Below are positions 1 through 10,776 of a DNA stretch of 64,000 nucleotides, in pieces. The notes beneath the pieces are model-generated. The model saw only the letters and a list, made by a program, of their open reading frames with translations, was not told where the DNA came from and ran no database searches. Made by a program: the position numbers and the translations under genes. Each line of letters opens with the position of its first letter. The stretch's first letter is position 1. This DNA is from Undaria pinnatifida. Taxonomy: Eukaryota > Sar > Phaeophyceae > Laminariales > Alariaceae. The DNA lies in the NCBI GenBank assembly GCA_012845835.1, contig JABAKD010000018.1:8223759-8287758 (forward strand). Reading direction: 5' to 3'.

Positions 1-352
1 GTCTCATTTCGGTTTTTGCCGGAGCCAAACAGTTTTGAGAAACGTGTATTTGTTGTTCAGTACTGGGACCAAAAATAGTGGACCCTTGAGTATTTTGGCT
101 GAAAAATCATCATATATGTCGTCAGAATTGGCCAAATTGGCGTCGTCAAAACTGGCAAATTGGACGAATTGTCAAGCTACGACTCTGGAGAACGGAAAAA
201 GTACGCCAGAAAGCTTTGGAAAAACCAAAGGGAGCGAGCGCCCTGACGAGTCTACCGTTTTTTTTTGCCGTCCCGCCGAGTAAATCGCGAATTATCGGCC
301 TAAAATATCAGTTCAGAGGGCCCAAAAAGTTTCTTCCCATAATCGTTGGTCT
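1..352. other. no gene seen
   Basis: Mixed-composition DNA. Reading frames are short in all six frames and show no domain motif or splice-supported exon. Confidence 0.5.
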
Positions 353-441
353 TGACCCCTTTAGAGACCCCGCACCCCTCCCTATACTAAACCCAAGTAA
401 TTTTGTCCTCAAAAACGGGTTTCCAGTTGTAAAGGGGTTAA
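353..441 (+). mobile_element. MITE-B copy 1 (about 88 bp, TTAA ends)
   Basis: One of four copies of a short element whose full form starts TTAACCCCTTTAGAG and ends in AAGGGGTTAA, giving inverted termini of about 10 bp with TTAA at the edge. The other copies are at 21290-21376, 24375-24464 and 37094-37182. This copy has a decayed left end. TTAA ends are typical of piggyBac-like transposons, but the source of mobilisation is only inferred. Confidence 0.75.
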
Positions 442-954
442 CGTACTGTAGTAGTCATAACTTATTGTGGTCAGTAACAGTAGGGGAATATTGTAGGCTT
501 TTGGCCTTGACTGTGGTTTGTTATCACTATGGCACGCCGTAGTAGATATAGGATAGGCACATATATTGTTTTCGCGACAAAAAGTAGGATGTACAAGAAA
601 GAAAACGTGCGTATAAATAAACAAAAAAATGCCGTGGGCGTAGAACGTTTGACGTAAAAAATAAAATAAAACGAAACCGTTCAAATATGCCATTGTAGAC
701 CGAAATAAATGTAAGACCCGTTTGAGTGTTAATATTCAGACACCAACGGTCCTTATGTTTTCGTCCAGAATGATACCAGTATGAACCCAAGTGCAGTATA
801 CTGCCAGGTGTAACATAGGCGCAGTTTGTTGTTGACACGGAAAAGAAATAAATGAGACGTGCACGTGGTGTTTTCATTTTTTTTGCTTCGGAGAATTGGC
901 CAAATTGCCAGTGACGTTTGTATCATTAGTTTTTCGCCGTTTTTTGGAAATTTA
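442..954. other. no gene seen
   Basis: Low-complexity AT-leaning sequence without a recognisable exon, RNA gene or repeat copy. Confidence 0.45.
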
Positions 955-1660
955 CGGTTGGCAACGGTGGCATATCCGACGATAGTGTACCGAACGGTGG
1001 CATATCACACGGTGGCGTATCTAGCGATGGCATGTTCAACTGTAAAATGTCGAATGGTGGCATATCGAAACATGGCATGTCCAACGGTGGCGCACCCAAC
1101 GGTGGCGTGTCCAACGGTGGCGTATCCAACGGTGGCGTATCCAACGGTGGCATTGCCATCGGCTGTAGCGCGTCCACTGGTGACATATCCAACGGTGGCA
1201 TTTCCAATGGTAACATACCCAACGGTAGCATATCCGACGGCTGTGACATGTTCGGTGCTGGCATGTTCAGCGGTGGCATGCCCGACGGTGGCACATCCAA
1301 CGGTGACAACCATCTGCTGTAGCATGTCCACTGGTGGCATATCCAAAGGTGGCATTTCCAACGGTAGCATATCCAGCGATGGCGTATTCAACGGTTTTGC
1401 ATCCGACGGTGGGATATCCAGAATGTAGCGCGTCTAATGGTGGCATATCCGACGGTGGCATGTGCAACGGTGGCATATCCGACGTTCGCATATCCAACGG
1501 TGGCATCTCCAACAGTGGCACAGTCAATGGCAGCATATCGAATGGTGGCATATCCGACGGTAGCACACGCGACGGTGGCATATCCAAATGTGGTATATTC
1601 AACGGTGGCATTTCCAACGGTGGCATATCCAACGATGGCATATCTAATGGTAGAATGATC
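955..1660. repeat. 15-bp minisatellite
   Basis: About 45 tandem, imperfect copies of a 15-bp unit close to GGTGGCATATCCAAC. Because the unit length is a multiple of three, both strands stay open and read as five-residue repeats (VAYPT or SNGGI on the plus strand, MPPLD on the minus strand). No flanking exon or signal supports translation, so I call it a minisatellite rather than a gene. Confidence 0.9.
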
Positions 1661-2915
1661 CCCCCTCCCACCCCCCCGCGCGCCCGCGCGTTGTGTTTTT
1701 ACCCATTGCAGTAGGTAGTACGGAGGTGGCGAAGGACCCGGAAAAATCCTATCGAGTCGGGCCAGCAGGTTTTCGACGTCTCACGGGTCGGGCTGAGTCG
1801 GGTTGGGCGGAAGGTTGGCGAGGGATGGAATGGGAGGGGACAGGGGAAGGAAGGAGGGGGGCGTAATTTGACATCTGGATGCAGTATATCCTGTGTCATG
1901 TTGTGTTCATTACAGTCTGCGCATCATCCGAAAAAAGATGTCATGCTTTGCTTGAGAGGCTTGGAGCGCTGCTATGGATGCTCGTGATAGACGACGTGAC
2001 AGCAGACCACACGCTGTGCGCCTTCAACCGGCCAGGTGATAGCAGTTCGATAATCAATCAATCAAGCGGTTCCTTCCTTTTTGGTGGTGCCGGTATTTAT
2101 AGAAATTGTGTACGAGCACATACCATGTGCCGGGTATAGTGGTGCAGTATTGATGTTTTATTTTTAGCAGTTTTGGTGCTTATTTTTTGTAAGTTTTGGT
2201 GTTGTTCCCTGAGCGAAGAGAGGGAGGTGCGACGCTTCGCACAGCGGAGGGGGGGGGGGAGGGGTCGCCGGGTCGCGCAGGGGGGAGGGGGGAGGGGTAG
2301 TTACACACCAGGCATGCAAATATACTCTGCAAACCCGATAGTTTATGCTAGTTTTAGCGTACAGAGTATTGGTCTCTATAGTGCGGGTTGCCGCTACAGC
2401 GCCGACAATGCCGGCACTACATCGGCAACCGGCACTACTTCGAATGCTGCCACTATTGGTTATTTCCATCCGTGCGAAGCGATTTCACAGGCACTCTAGC
2501 GGGCACCCGGCACTATAGAGGGACCCCTATACAGTAGGTGTCGTCAGGCGGGGTCTCCTGTGGAAGAGGCGTTTTATACACAGCAGTAGAAGATACTTGT
2601 TGTGGGGATGTCAAAAAATTGTCGGGCCTTGCCAAGGCCTCCGGATTTGTCGTTATTGCGGTATGGATGCCCCCGAACGCTACACGAGTTTTACGCCTAT
2701 GCACGACTATGTTCCTTTTTTTTTTTTTCCTCCTATGGTGGGGATAGATAGGTAGGTACAGCAGTAGGTGTGTTGTTTAGCGGTATTTTTTAGGGAATTT
2801 CGATGGATGATGTAGTTCGGCCATTCACTGTGTTGCGTGCGTTATTTTCTACAGCAGCTTATGGGTACAATCATTTATACTATAATATTACGTTGCAATC
2901 GACAGCGCATTCGCA
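1661..2915. other. no gene seen
   Basis: Contains G-rich patches (1800-1862, 2245-2300) but no exon with splice sites and domain similarity, and no RNA gene that I recognise. Confidence 0.45.
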
Positions 2916-2916
2916 G

Positions 2917-2941
2917 GGGGGGGGGGGGGGGGGGGGGGGGG
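2917..2941 (+). repeat. poly-G run
   Basis: An uninterrupted run of about 25 G on the plus strand. Similar long G/C runs recur at 9367, 24198, 32569, 41382, 57181, 57938 and 58156. Run lengths in an assembly are likely to be unreliable. Confidence 0.9.
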
Positions 2942-3179
2942 AGCGTCCATAGGTGTCCTCAGGCTGAGTACTAAAAGTAGTAGCAGCAACGTACTTGGCA
3001 GTAGTTGCTCTAGCGGCATAATCTAGCTTATTTTGTGTCATGGGCGTGTTGAGCAGGGTACCAAGGTACAGTCGTGGTCCCTGATTAGTGCGGCGCCTTG
3101 CCAGATGACCACGGCCGCATTAAAGTGTAACCCCACTATTCCGGAATATGGCGCGGAACACTCTAGTACGAGGTCGAAT

Positions 3180-3610
3180 TTCACCGCACTAAACTGGCAC
3201 CCCGCACTAACGGGTAACGCACTATCGCGAGACCACGGCGGTAGTTACTCTGGGGTACCCGGGTACCAAATCTGTTTGTTTTTGGTCATACTCGGGTAGG
3301 TACCCGTGGGGAGGTACTCCCAGGAGTTTCACCGCGCTAAACTGGGTTCCCGCACTAACGTGGGACCGCGGCTGTAGTTACTCTGGGGTAACCGGGCACC
3401 AAATCTGGTTGTTTTTTATCATACTCAAAGTAGATACTCGCGGGTACTCCCAGAGCTTTTACCGCACTAAACTGGGACCCCGCACTTGCGGGTACCGCAC
3501 TATCGCGGGACTGCGGCTGTATTTTTTGTGGGGTACCCGTGTACCGAATCTGGTCGTTTTGATCATACTCGGGTTGTTCGGGTAGGTACCCGGGTACTTC
3601 CGGAGCGTAT
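3180..3610. repeat. tandem repeat, 3 units of about 140 bp
   Basis: Three imperfect units, each containing ACCGCACTAAACTGG, a CGCACTA(A/T)CG motif, GGGGTACCCGGGTACC and a TCATACTC segment. The units begin near 3181, 3328 and 3458. The palindromic octamer GGGTACCC recurs here and at 36940-37560. Confidence 0.8.
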
Positions 3611-3876
3611 GCCCTATCTATGATCAACACGTATCGGACACGTCAGTTCCCTATTGATCTATAGATCTGTGTATTTTAGGGCAGACAGATCCCTGGTCTT
3701 GTGTGATCTGCACGACCTACCTATCATGTTGCCGGGCGATAGCTGAATGATCTGAACGAGCTAGCGTATGTAATGTTTTCCTGGATTGGATATGTACTAC
3801 ACAGATCTTGCACAATTTTATCATGCCGGTACATGTAGGACAGATGATCTAGATCGTGATCTGCCCAATGCGTGTA

Positions 3877-4094
3877 ATTAGTCAGGGCTTTTTTTCACGG
3901 GCCAGGTCGAGTCAGGGTAACCGGTCCCGACCCGCGAGATACAAAAAAATCCTGACCCGACCCGACCCGACCCGTGATATTTCAAGCACTGCCTGACCGG
4001 ACCCTGCTCGGCTCGCGAGATTTTTTTATAACCTCTTGACGTGATCGCTGGTTCGGGTCATGGCCCGCAAAATGCCCTGGTAATTATAATTAGC
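3877..4094. mobile_element. GGGTC foldback element 1
   Basis: Begins TAATTAGTCAGGGC followed by T-run and CACGGG, and ends GGCCCGCAAAATGCCCTGGTAATTA, so the ends are inverted copies. The inside is built of GACCC/GGGTC pentamers with AT-rich spacers such as GTGATATTTCAAG. Flanks read gtaattag and gtaattat, which could be an 8-bp target duplication with one mismatch. CAGGG termini plus 8-bp duplication would fit a non-autonomous hAT element, but this is inference. Confidence 0.7.
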
Positions 4095-5023
4095 TGAGAG
4101 CACGTGATGCCAGTGATGTTTTTGACCGTTCCGTTGAGCGGTGAATGGTTGGCAAAACACCGACATTCTACGGGAGGGACGAGACGCGTTTGTTTTTTGC
4201 CGTTTGGCCACTTGGGATGTATGGTTTTGTTAGTTTTTTTTTTCAGTATTGTGGCTTTGGCCGTTTAATTGGGGTATGGTGTTCTCGTTGTTGTTTTTTT
4301 TTGGGTGGCTTTTGTGAGATAAAAAGGGAGTTTTCTAGGATCTGTTTCGTGTGCTGCTGCAGTTAGTTGCGATATTGGGATTACACACGTTTTTTGCTCT
4401 TGTTGCGTGATGAACATTTCCCAAGTTTTATTTTTGGTGCTCTCCCGGAGGTTGTTCGATAGAAGGCATGGTTTCCTTTTTTCGTGCTTGATACGAAGTG
4501 TTTATGTATGGATCGTGCGTGGTGCGTCGTCTGGCGTTGTTTTGTTCGTTGTTGCGTTGTTCGTTGTTCTGTTTCTTGGTTTTGGTTGTTTTTTATTTCG
4601 TTGTTTTTTTTGTTTTTTCGTTGTTTTTTTCTCAAATGTTCGTCGTTGTTTCGCCTCGTCTTTTGCTGGTGGGGTGGTGCAGGCGGAACAAAAGGAGCAC
4701 ACAGTAGATGGGTGACTGGTTGATGGCGGTGTGGTCTGATACGAATGGCCGAGGCTACCGCAAGAAGGGTACCGCGATTTTCGCCACCACCAGGTTTTCA
4801 CACAATTAGGAGATATTTTTGGCGCAGCGTAGCTCACCATTCCGTTGCGGATCCATGCCGCAACATTAGAACAGCACGAAAGCTCAAGGTCGCGAAGGAA
4901 CAAGGGAGTCACACTTGCGCGAGTGAGTAACCCCTGGCCACTGCCACAAAATGGGCTCAAAAGTGACCTCCCCCCCCCCCGTTCCGTAGGCTTGGTCGAA
5001 TAGTGCATCATACGATGGGTGTT
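4095..5023. other. no gene seen
   Basis: T-rich stretch (4200-4660) followed by mixed sequence. The open frames here have the Leu/Phe/Cys-rich composition of translated poly-T and no motif. Confidence 0.45.
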
Positions 5024-5296
5024 GACGCGTGCTACGATGGAGGCTTCTCACCACTTTTTTTCTTATCCTACTCCTCAATTTGGGAGCTTAAGACCTCTCT
5101 GAGGCAAAAACTGATTTTGAGAAAAGTAAAAAATGCTACAGGATGAAAAATCCCATGGTCTAGTTACACAACACGAGAATCATCATGAAAAAATATAAAT
5201 GGGGCGTATTTTCCGACGATTTTGGGTTAAGGAGCCCGGTCATTCAGAAAACATTTTCGCAAAAAAACGGTATACCTCTATCTCGTAGCATGCGTC
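5024..5296 (+). mobile_element. MITE-A copy 1 (about 265 bp)
   Basis: Ends are inverted copies of GACGCGTGCTACGATAGAGG. The inside carries the conserved blocks GGGAGCTTAAGACCTC, GGATGAAAAATCCCATGG and GGTTAAGGAGCCC. Six copies occur in the window, with no coding capacity, as expected of a MITE moved by a transposase encoded elsewhere. Confidence 0.88.
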
Positions 5297-5434
5297 TGTT
5301 GTACTTGGTGTTTGATTTTTATACACTGGTGTCCGTTTTCTTTTCTCAGCGTTCGTTCTTGGCTCTTGACTTGAGGTTGTTTGGATGCTGGAGGGCTTGG
5401 CTGTGCCTTCGCACCTCAAGGAAACACACGAGTC

Positions 5435-5695
5435 GATCTACGGTAGCCCCCCCAATTTTTCTCTAACGAAGTCGCCGGTTTTCAAACCAACCCCCGGCCG
5501 TGCCTCCTGAAATACGGTGCCCCTTTTGCCACCCGGCCGACGTCATCGTTCGGTAGGCCTTTGCATACAGGAAAATGTTTGGGGATGCTTTTTTCATGGC
5601 ATCCTTTCTCGCGTCGAGCAGCCATAAAGTGTTCGTTAAAGAAGATAAAAAAAATCGCCGGTTTCTTTTTTTTGGGGGGGGGGTATCGTAGAATC
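5435..5695 (+). mobile_element. MITE-C copy 1 (about 260 bp)
   Basis: Left end GATCTACGGTAGCCCCCCC and right end GGGGGGGTATCGTAGAATC are inverted copies, followed inward by AAATCGCCGGTTT on both sides. Related copies are at 33890-34140 and, more diverged and inverted, 6451-6693. Confidence 0.82.
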
Positions 5696-5799
5696 AGTCA
5701 CACCGGACATACTGTATTGTTTCAAAAGTGTCGCCGGTAAGATTCTTGAGGTGGTATATCGCACATAGTTTCAAGGGAACCTGTAGCTTGCGCTGGTGG

Positions 5800-5998
5800 A
5801 GTAGTAAAGGGGACCTCCGGTAGGGACAGCTCGCGCTGCCGCTACCACGGGAAGTGAAGGACACGCCAGCTAGAGCTGGGCTGCGAACACAACTGTGTTA
5901 AATTGACACGACGTGTATGACAATACGTGGAAGGTGTGGTGAGCTAAGGCTTTTATCTTTCCCCATCCGCCGGTGGATAAAACAGACACAATACAAAA
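5800..5998 (+). repeat. interspersed repeat E, copy 1
   Basis: Shares GGTAGGGACAGCTCGCGCTG, CCACGGGAA, TTAAATTGACAC, ATACGTGGAAG and CCCATCCGCCGG in order with copies at 29128-29475, 56204-56400 and, inverted, 25370-25545 and 26528-26645. About 200 bp, dispersed, non-coding. It may be a SINE, but I cannot place A and B boxes with confidence. Confidence 0.75.
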
Positions 5999-6450
5999 TA
6001 AAAATCAGAAACGCGTGGCGACATCGCGCTCGGGGCGTAGCTTTCGCCTGGGGCAGGGTTGGGAATAGGTGAGGGATAAGGCTGGGTCGACGCCCTCTCT
6101 TGATTTGTAAAAGAAAAGCATGCCAAAACTCGAAACCCCTCGTGAAAAAATCGCGACATCTTTGCTATGGTTTGTACGCAATGACTTGCGAAGCGACCTA
6201 CTGTATGTTTGGATCGTGGCTGACATGTGCGTGCTGTCGCGAGTATTTCAGTGATAAGTGATATTCCAAAGGTGCGCGTGTGGGGCAGAGGAAAGAGAAC
6301 GACAAAATTGCCACCGCCACACGACGGGGAGAAAACCCAAGCGACCGCCAAACACTAGAAAAATGCAGTCTCGCCATCTCAGCTATACCCCCCTCCACCC
6401 CCCACCCAGCCCCGCCTCCAGCTACAGCGACGGATATTCTCATCAGACTG

Positions 6451-6693
6451 GATCTATTGTAGCCCCCCCCCCGAAATCAGCGATTTATTTTAACGAACTT
6501 TTGATGGCTGCTCAACACGAGAAAGGATGCATCATGATAACACATCTTCACACACTTTTCTTGTTGCAAAGGACTGTCGAACGATGACGTCGGGGTGGCA
6601 AGGTGCACCGCATTTAAGGGGGTACGGACGACGAGCTGGTTTCGAAACCGGCGATTTCGTTGAAGAAAAGTTGGGGGGGGGGCTTACCGTAGA
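6451..6693 (-). mobile_element. MITE-C copy 3 (inverted, diverged)
   Basis: Starts GATCTATTGTAGCCCCCCC and ends GGGGGGGGGCTTACCGTAGAAC, with ACCGGCGATTTCG near the right end. It keeps the MITE-C termini but the middle is largely its own. Confidence 0.65.
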
Positions 6694-7019
6694 ACGGCTG
6701 AGCAAGTGTCCCATCCTCTTGTTTCGGTCTTCGTTCGAAGAAGAGAAGGCTTGCACAAGGTGAAGTGTGATTCTGACGTCCATTACTGTTCTTGATTATT
6801 GTGAGTTTTTTTCTCAAGGCGGGGAAAGGGGGAATGTTTGCAATTTTTCTCCATCTCGTTCTTACCGATAACTACTGCTAGGATAATAGTGATGGAGTAA
6901 CGCGTTTGTGGCTGGGGGTGTTATTAATATTCCACTAACAAAAAAAAAGAGTTGGATCTATGGAAGACGAACTACCTACGAAAGCATTTAAGCCACCAGC
7001 ACGGAAGGAAGTAACAGCA

Positions 7020-7560
7020 TCCAAGCGCATGCGTCCCCCCTCCTCCCCCCCCTCCCCAGTGAAAACCCGCCTCCTTCCCGCACCCCCCCTCCTTCTCCAG
7101 GAAACGACCGCCCCTCCCCACAAAACCCTCTCTCCCCAATGAAAAAAAGTCTCCTCCCCTCCCCCCCCCTCAAGCGAAAAACCGCCCCCTCCACAGTGAA
7201 TCCCCCTCCCCCTCTACCCTCAAGTGAGCCCTTGCCCCCCCCCCGCCTCTCCTCCCGGTGAAAAACCGCCTCCCCTCTCCCCAGTGGAAAATTGCATCTC
7301 CTTCCTCACCAATCCCCCCTTCCAAGTGAGAAACCACCTCCCCCTCTTCCCTCCAACTGAACCCCCCCCCCCCCCCTTTCCCGAGCGAATCATCTCCCCC
7401 CCCGGTGGAAAACCTCGCCTCCCCCCCAAGCCCCCCTTCTGAAAAGAAAAACCACCTCTTCTTCCCAAGTGAAAAAAAACTTTCTCCCGCTCCAATGAAA
7501 CCGTCCCCGTCATGGAAAAAACCGCACCCCCTCTTCCCAGTCAAAAACCAACCCCCAATC
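7020..7560. repeat. C-rich minisatellite
   Basis: Repeating CCCCTCC-type blocks separated by AGTGAAAAACC-like spacers about every 25-40 bp (for example 7058, 7136, 7192, 7255, 7325, 7470). The minus strand reads as Gly/Arg-rich frames with no domain. Strong potential for G-quadruplex folding on the minus strand. Confidence 0.85.
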
Positions 7561-7599
7561 TATGGTCACACGACTACGGCCATGCATGAATATCGTGTA

Positions 7600-7885
7600 C
7601 ACCCTCGCCGCCGCCCTCCCCCCAATATCATTCGAAGGCTGTCATCCATATGCAAGAAAGTACGCAAGACGTGCGGAAATCCACCTCACACGTGGTTCTT
7701 GGTAGGATGCAGCTCTCAACCTTCATGAGACTCTCGCCGAAACAACACCTCACGGACCTTCGCGCTTGGTGCGCACGCGACGCCTGCCTGGTCGGTGAAA
7801 ACCCGACGTGCTCCATCCCGGCATTGCGAGGATGCGAGGATCCATGGTCATACGAGTAACGGGTTGCACGAAACGAGTACACCCC
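7600..7885 (+). repeat. interspersed repeat G, copy 1
   Basis: Sequence around TGGTTCTTGGTAGGATGCAG, CCTCACGG, GGTGAAAACCCGACGTGCTC, ATCCATGGTCATACGA and a long C run matches the reverse complement of 57150-57395. It is a dispersed element with a homopolymer C/G tract at one end. Confidence 0.75.
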
Positions 7886-8554
7886 CCCCCCCCCTCCCCC
7901 GTCAGGAACCGCTCCTGCCGAAAGCGCTGGGTAACTCAGAGGCATGCGTATCGCCAAGAACCATGGTACGGTAAAATCGGAGTACGATATTTTTCTGAGC
8001 TTAACTCACACAAGGAGCTCAATACCTCGCCCTCCCCCCCCCCAAAAAAAACGCTGAGAAACATTGAGAAACATTACGTTGTTTGCGATTTCCACATTCG
8101 GTTGGGTTGGGGGAACATATAAGCAAATTAAAAAAAAAAAAGTATTGAAACCAGCGAATATCATATAAACCCAAGGCCAACCAACCATCTCACGAGAAAA
8201 TTAGGCTTTCTATATTAAGAAATAAAAAAGAAATCAAAGAAAACGCCTTTCTTAACCTGCGTTGTTTCCGCTGATTTTCGTTGCTTGAGCTGGCGTACGT
8301 GGACTTTGATATTCGAAGGTTTCAAGACTATTATTACATGCGTTTTCCTGCTCGACTCCTACCCGCGCAAAGTTGGAACATCGAAAAATTCCCTCTTGTA
8401 TGGTCAACCCGGTAACCACTCCCACCTCCTGGGCATGCATACCACAACTGCAACTAACTACAGCATGCCCCAGTACGTCATCTCAATAGGATTGAGAATA
8501 TATCCAGGCAGGTTTCCGAGGAGCCCCGCCCCGTCAGTCGAAAACATCTTTGGG

Positions 8555-8775
8555 CCAAAATTACCACGGTTTTTCGCGGGTCGGATCACTTCTCGCGGTT
8601 CGGGCCCGGCCAGGGTGTCCCGACCCGACCCAACCCGGCCCGACCCAACCGGTGAGATTTGAAAATCTCCTGACTCAGCCCGACAAAACCCGTGAGACTT
8701 CGAACGCCTCTTGACACGACCCGACTCAACCCGCCAGACTTTCGCGGGTCGGGTCATGTGACCCGCGAAAAACCC
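8555..8775. mobile_element. GGGTC foldback element 2a
   Basis: Left edge AATTACCACGGTTTTTCGCGGG and right edge CCCGCGAAAAACCCGGTAAATT are inverted copies. The inside alternates GACCC-type pentamers with GTGAGATTTGAAAATCTCC spacers. Confidence 0.75.
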
Positions 8776-9235
8776 GGTAAATTATCAGGCCTTCTCACGG
8801 GTCGGATTACTTCTCGCGGGTCGGGTCGGGTCAGGGTCACCCGAACCGATCCGTCATGCTTGAAAAGCTGCTGACCCGACCCCACCACACCCGACCCGTG
8901 AGATTTCGAACATCCCCTGACCCGATCTGACTACGGTAGACCGGGCCGGACTAATCTCGCGGGTCAACCACCCAACCCGACCCGACCCGTGATGTTTGAA
9001 AAGCTCCTGGCCTGACCCAACCCGACCCGACCCGTGAGAAATCGAACATTTCCTGACCCGATCCAACCAGACCCGTGAGATTTCGAACACCTCCTGACCG
9101 GACCTGACTCGTCCCGTCAGACTTCGAATACCTCCTGACCCGATCCGACTACGGTAGAAACCGCGAGGTTTTGAAAGCATCCTGATCCGACCCGCGGGAC
9201 GGATATTGACCAGTGAAAAAGCCCTGACAATTACC
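8776..9235. mobile_element. GGGTC foldback element 2b
   Basis: Adjoins 2a. Left edge ATCAGGCCTTCTCACGGGTC, right edge CAGTGAAAAAGCCCTGACAATTA, again inverted copies. Contains seven or more CGACCCGTGAGATTTCGAAC-like units. Confidence 0.75.
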
Positions 9236-9361
9236 CCGGTCTATTGTAGTAGCATGCGATGTTTTATATGACGGCTTTACGCTGTAGCTGATGGAGGTTA
9301 GCTTTAAGCCTGGGTAGGTCGGGAATGCCAGGCACCGTCTTCGCTTCTCCTGTCGACGCAC

Positions 9362-9545
9362 TCCATGTATTCCTGGGGGGGGGGGGGGGGGGGCAGACAG
9401 TTTGAGCACGATAGGAGGGACAGCTGTATTCAAGGGGGAGGGGGCAGACAGTTTAACCACAACAAGAGGGACAGCTGCATTCAAGGGGGGGGGGGGGGGG
9501 GCAGATAGTTTGAGCACGACAAGAGGGACAGCTTATTGGAAAACC
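9362..9545 (+). repeat. tandem repeat, 3 units with poly-G
   Basis: Three units of about 55-65 bp, each a G run followed by GGCAGACAGTTTGAGCAC, an AGGAGGGACAGCT block and CATTCAAGGG. Confidence 0.85.
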
Positions 9546-10072
9546 GCAGTCCTTCCCCCCCCACCGACCATGCCTCCCTAATGGAAACACCCACCCCTTG
9601 CTTCATTTATGTTGTAGTGGTTGTTGTGGTTTCATTTTTTGTTGTTGCAGCTGTTCTCACAGCATCACCCCATCACCACAAATCAAGCTAGGCCCGTGGT
9701 CACAAGACAGGCTCAAACGTTGTTGTCGTGGGGGTGGTAGTCGCTATGATCCGACAACACTACTGCGTGTGTTCCTCGCACTAAACTGATATTTCAACCC
9801 ATGCACATCCAGTGCAGAACAGTGCTGTAGTGGCTGTTGTGCCTGCTGTCGTTGTGGTTGAAATTGTGGTAGTAATAGTAGTAGTTGTAACGTCTCGGTT
9901 GTAGTTGTGCGTGTTCTATTCACAGTGGTTCTCCTGGCGAAAGGAACCTCCGCGGACACGACCAGACATTACACTGCTGCGCACTTCCACGCCAAATCGA
10001 CCACGGATTCCGATTGTCGGAGCACATCGTTACAAGAATACGGTGGTAATACGCACAATGCCCCTCCCCCAC
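9546..10072. other. no exon identified downstream of AAA gene
   Basis: The AAA gene's last coding exon or stop should lie in or below this stretch on the minus strand. The last found exon (10073-10153) can read through its donor to a stop at 9920, which would add about 50 residues without family resemblance. Confidence 0.4.
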
Positions 10073-10153
10073 CTTCAAAGAAGGAACGTCCTCTGTCTCC
10101 TTTCCTCGGACCATTTTGGAGGCCCATCGGCGCTCTGCGTGCTGGCAAGTTTC
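10073..10153 (-). CDS. AAA ATPase exon 7
   Basis: Encodes ETCQHAERRWASKMVRGKE and TEDVPSLK, matching the end of the AAA lid in this subfamily. Acceptor GTTGCAG, donor GTGGGG, phase 0 at both ends. Confidence 0.88.
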
Positions 10154-10745
10154 CTGCAACGGGGCGACGACGACAATCGCAGACAGACGGGGCAATGCCA
10201 TTAGCAACGCGCTACAAAACACCATCGGTAACGTGATATAAATGACATTGTCTTCGCGATAATACAACTGGTAGCGCGAACACACGATTGCAGGCGCGAT
10301 AGCACTACACTATTGACAACGAAATGCCACCGCTACCAACGCGGTGTAAATAAAATACCTCTACTTGTATCGACTCGAGCTGCGATCGAGGCGCGCCCCT
10401 TTATTTGCTGATATTCCTCAATCTGGGAGCTTAAGACCTCCCAAAAAAACTGATTTAGATAAAAACAAAACTGCTAGACCATACCGGATGAAAAATCCCA
10501 TGGCCTAGGTACACAAAGAGAATCACATAAAAATAAATGGGGCGTATTTTCCGACGACAGTATTAGTAGGTTAAGGAGCCCCGTCATTCGGAAACCATTT
10601 TCGCCAAAAAACGGTATACCTCTATCACAGCATGCGTATATCTAGCTCGATTCATCCCACGGCAGTGGTGCAGCGGATTCTAAGAATTTCTGAGGTCCAA
10701 AACATGAGGAGCTCAATATCATCATCATCATCGTCATCATCATCG

Positions 10746-10776
<31 letters not shown>

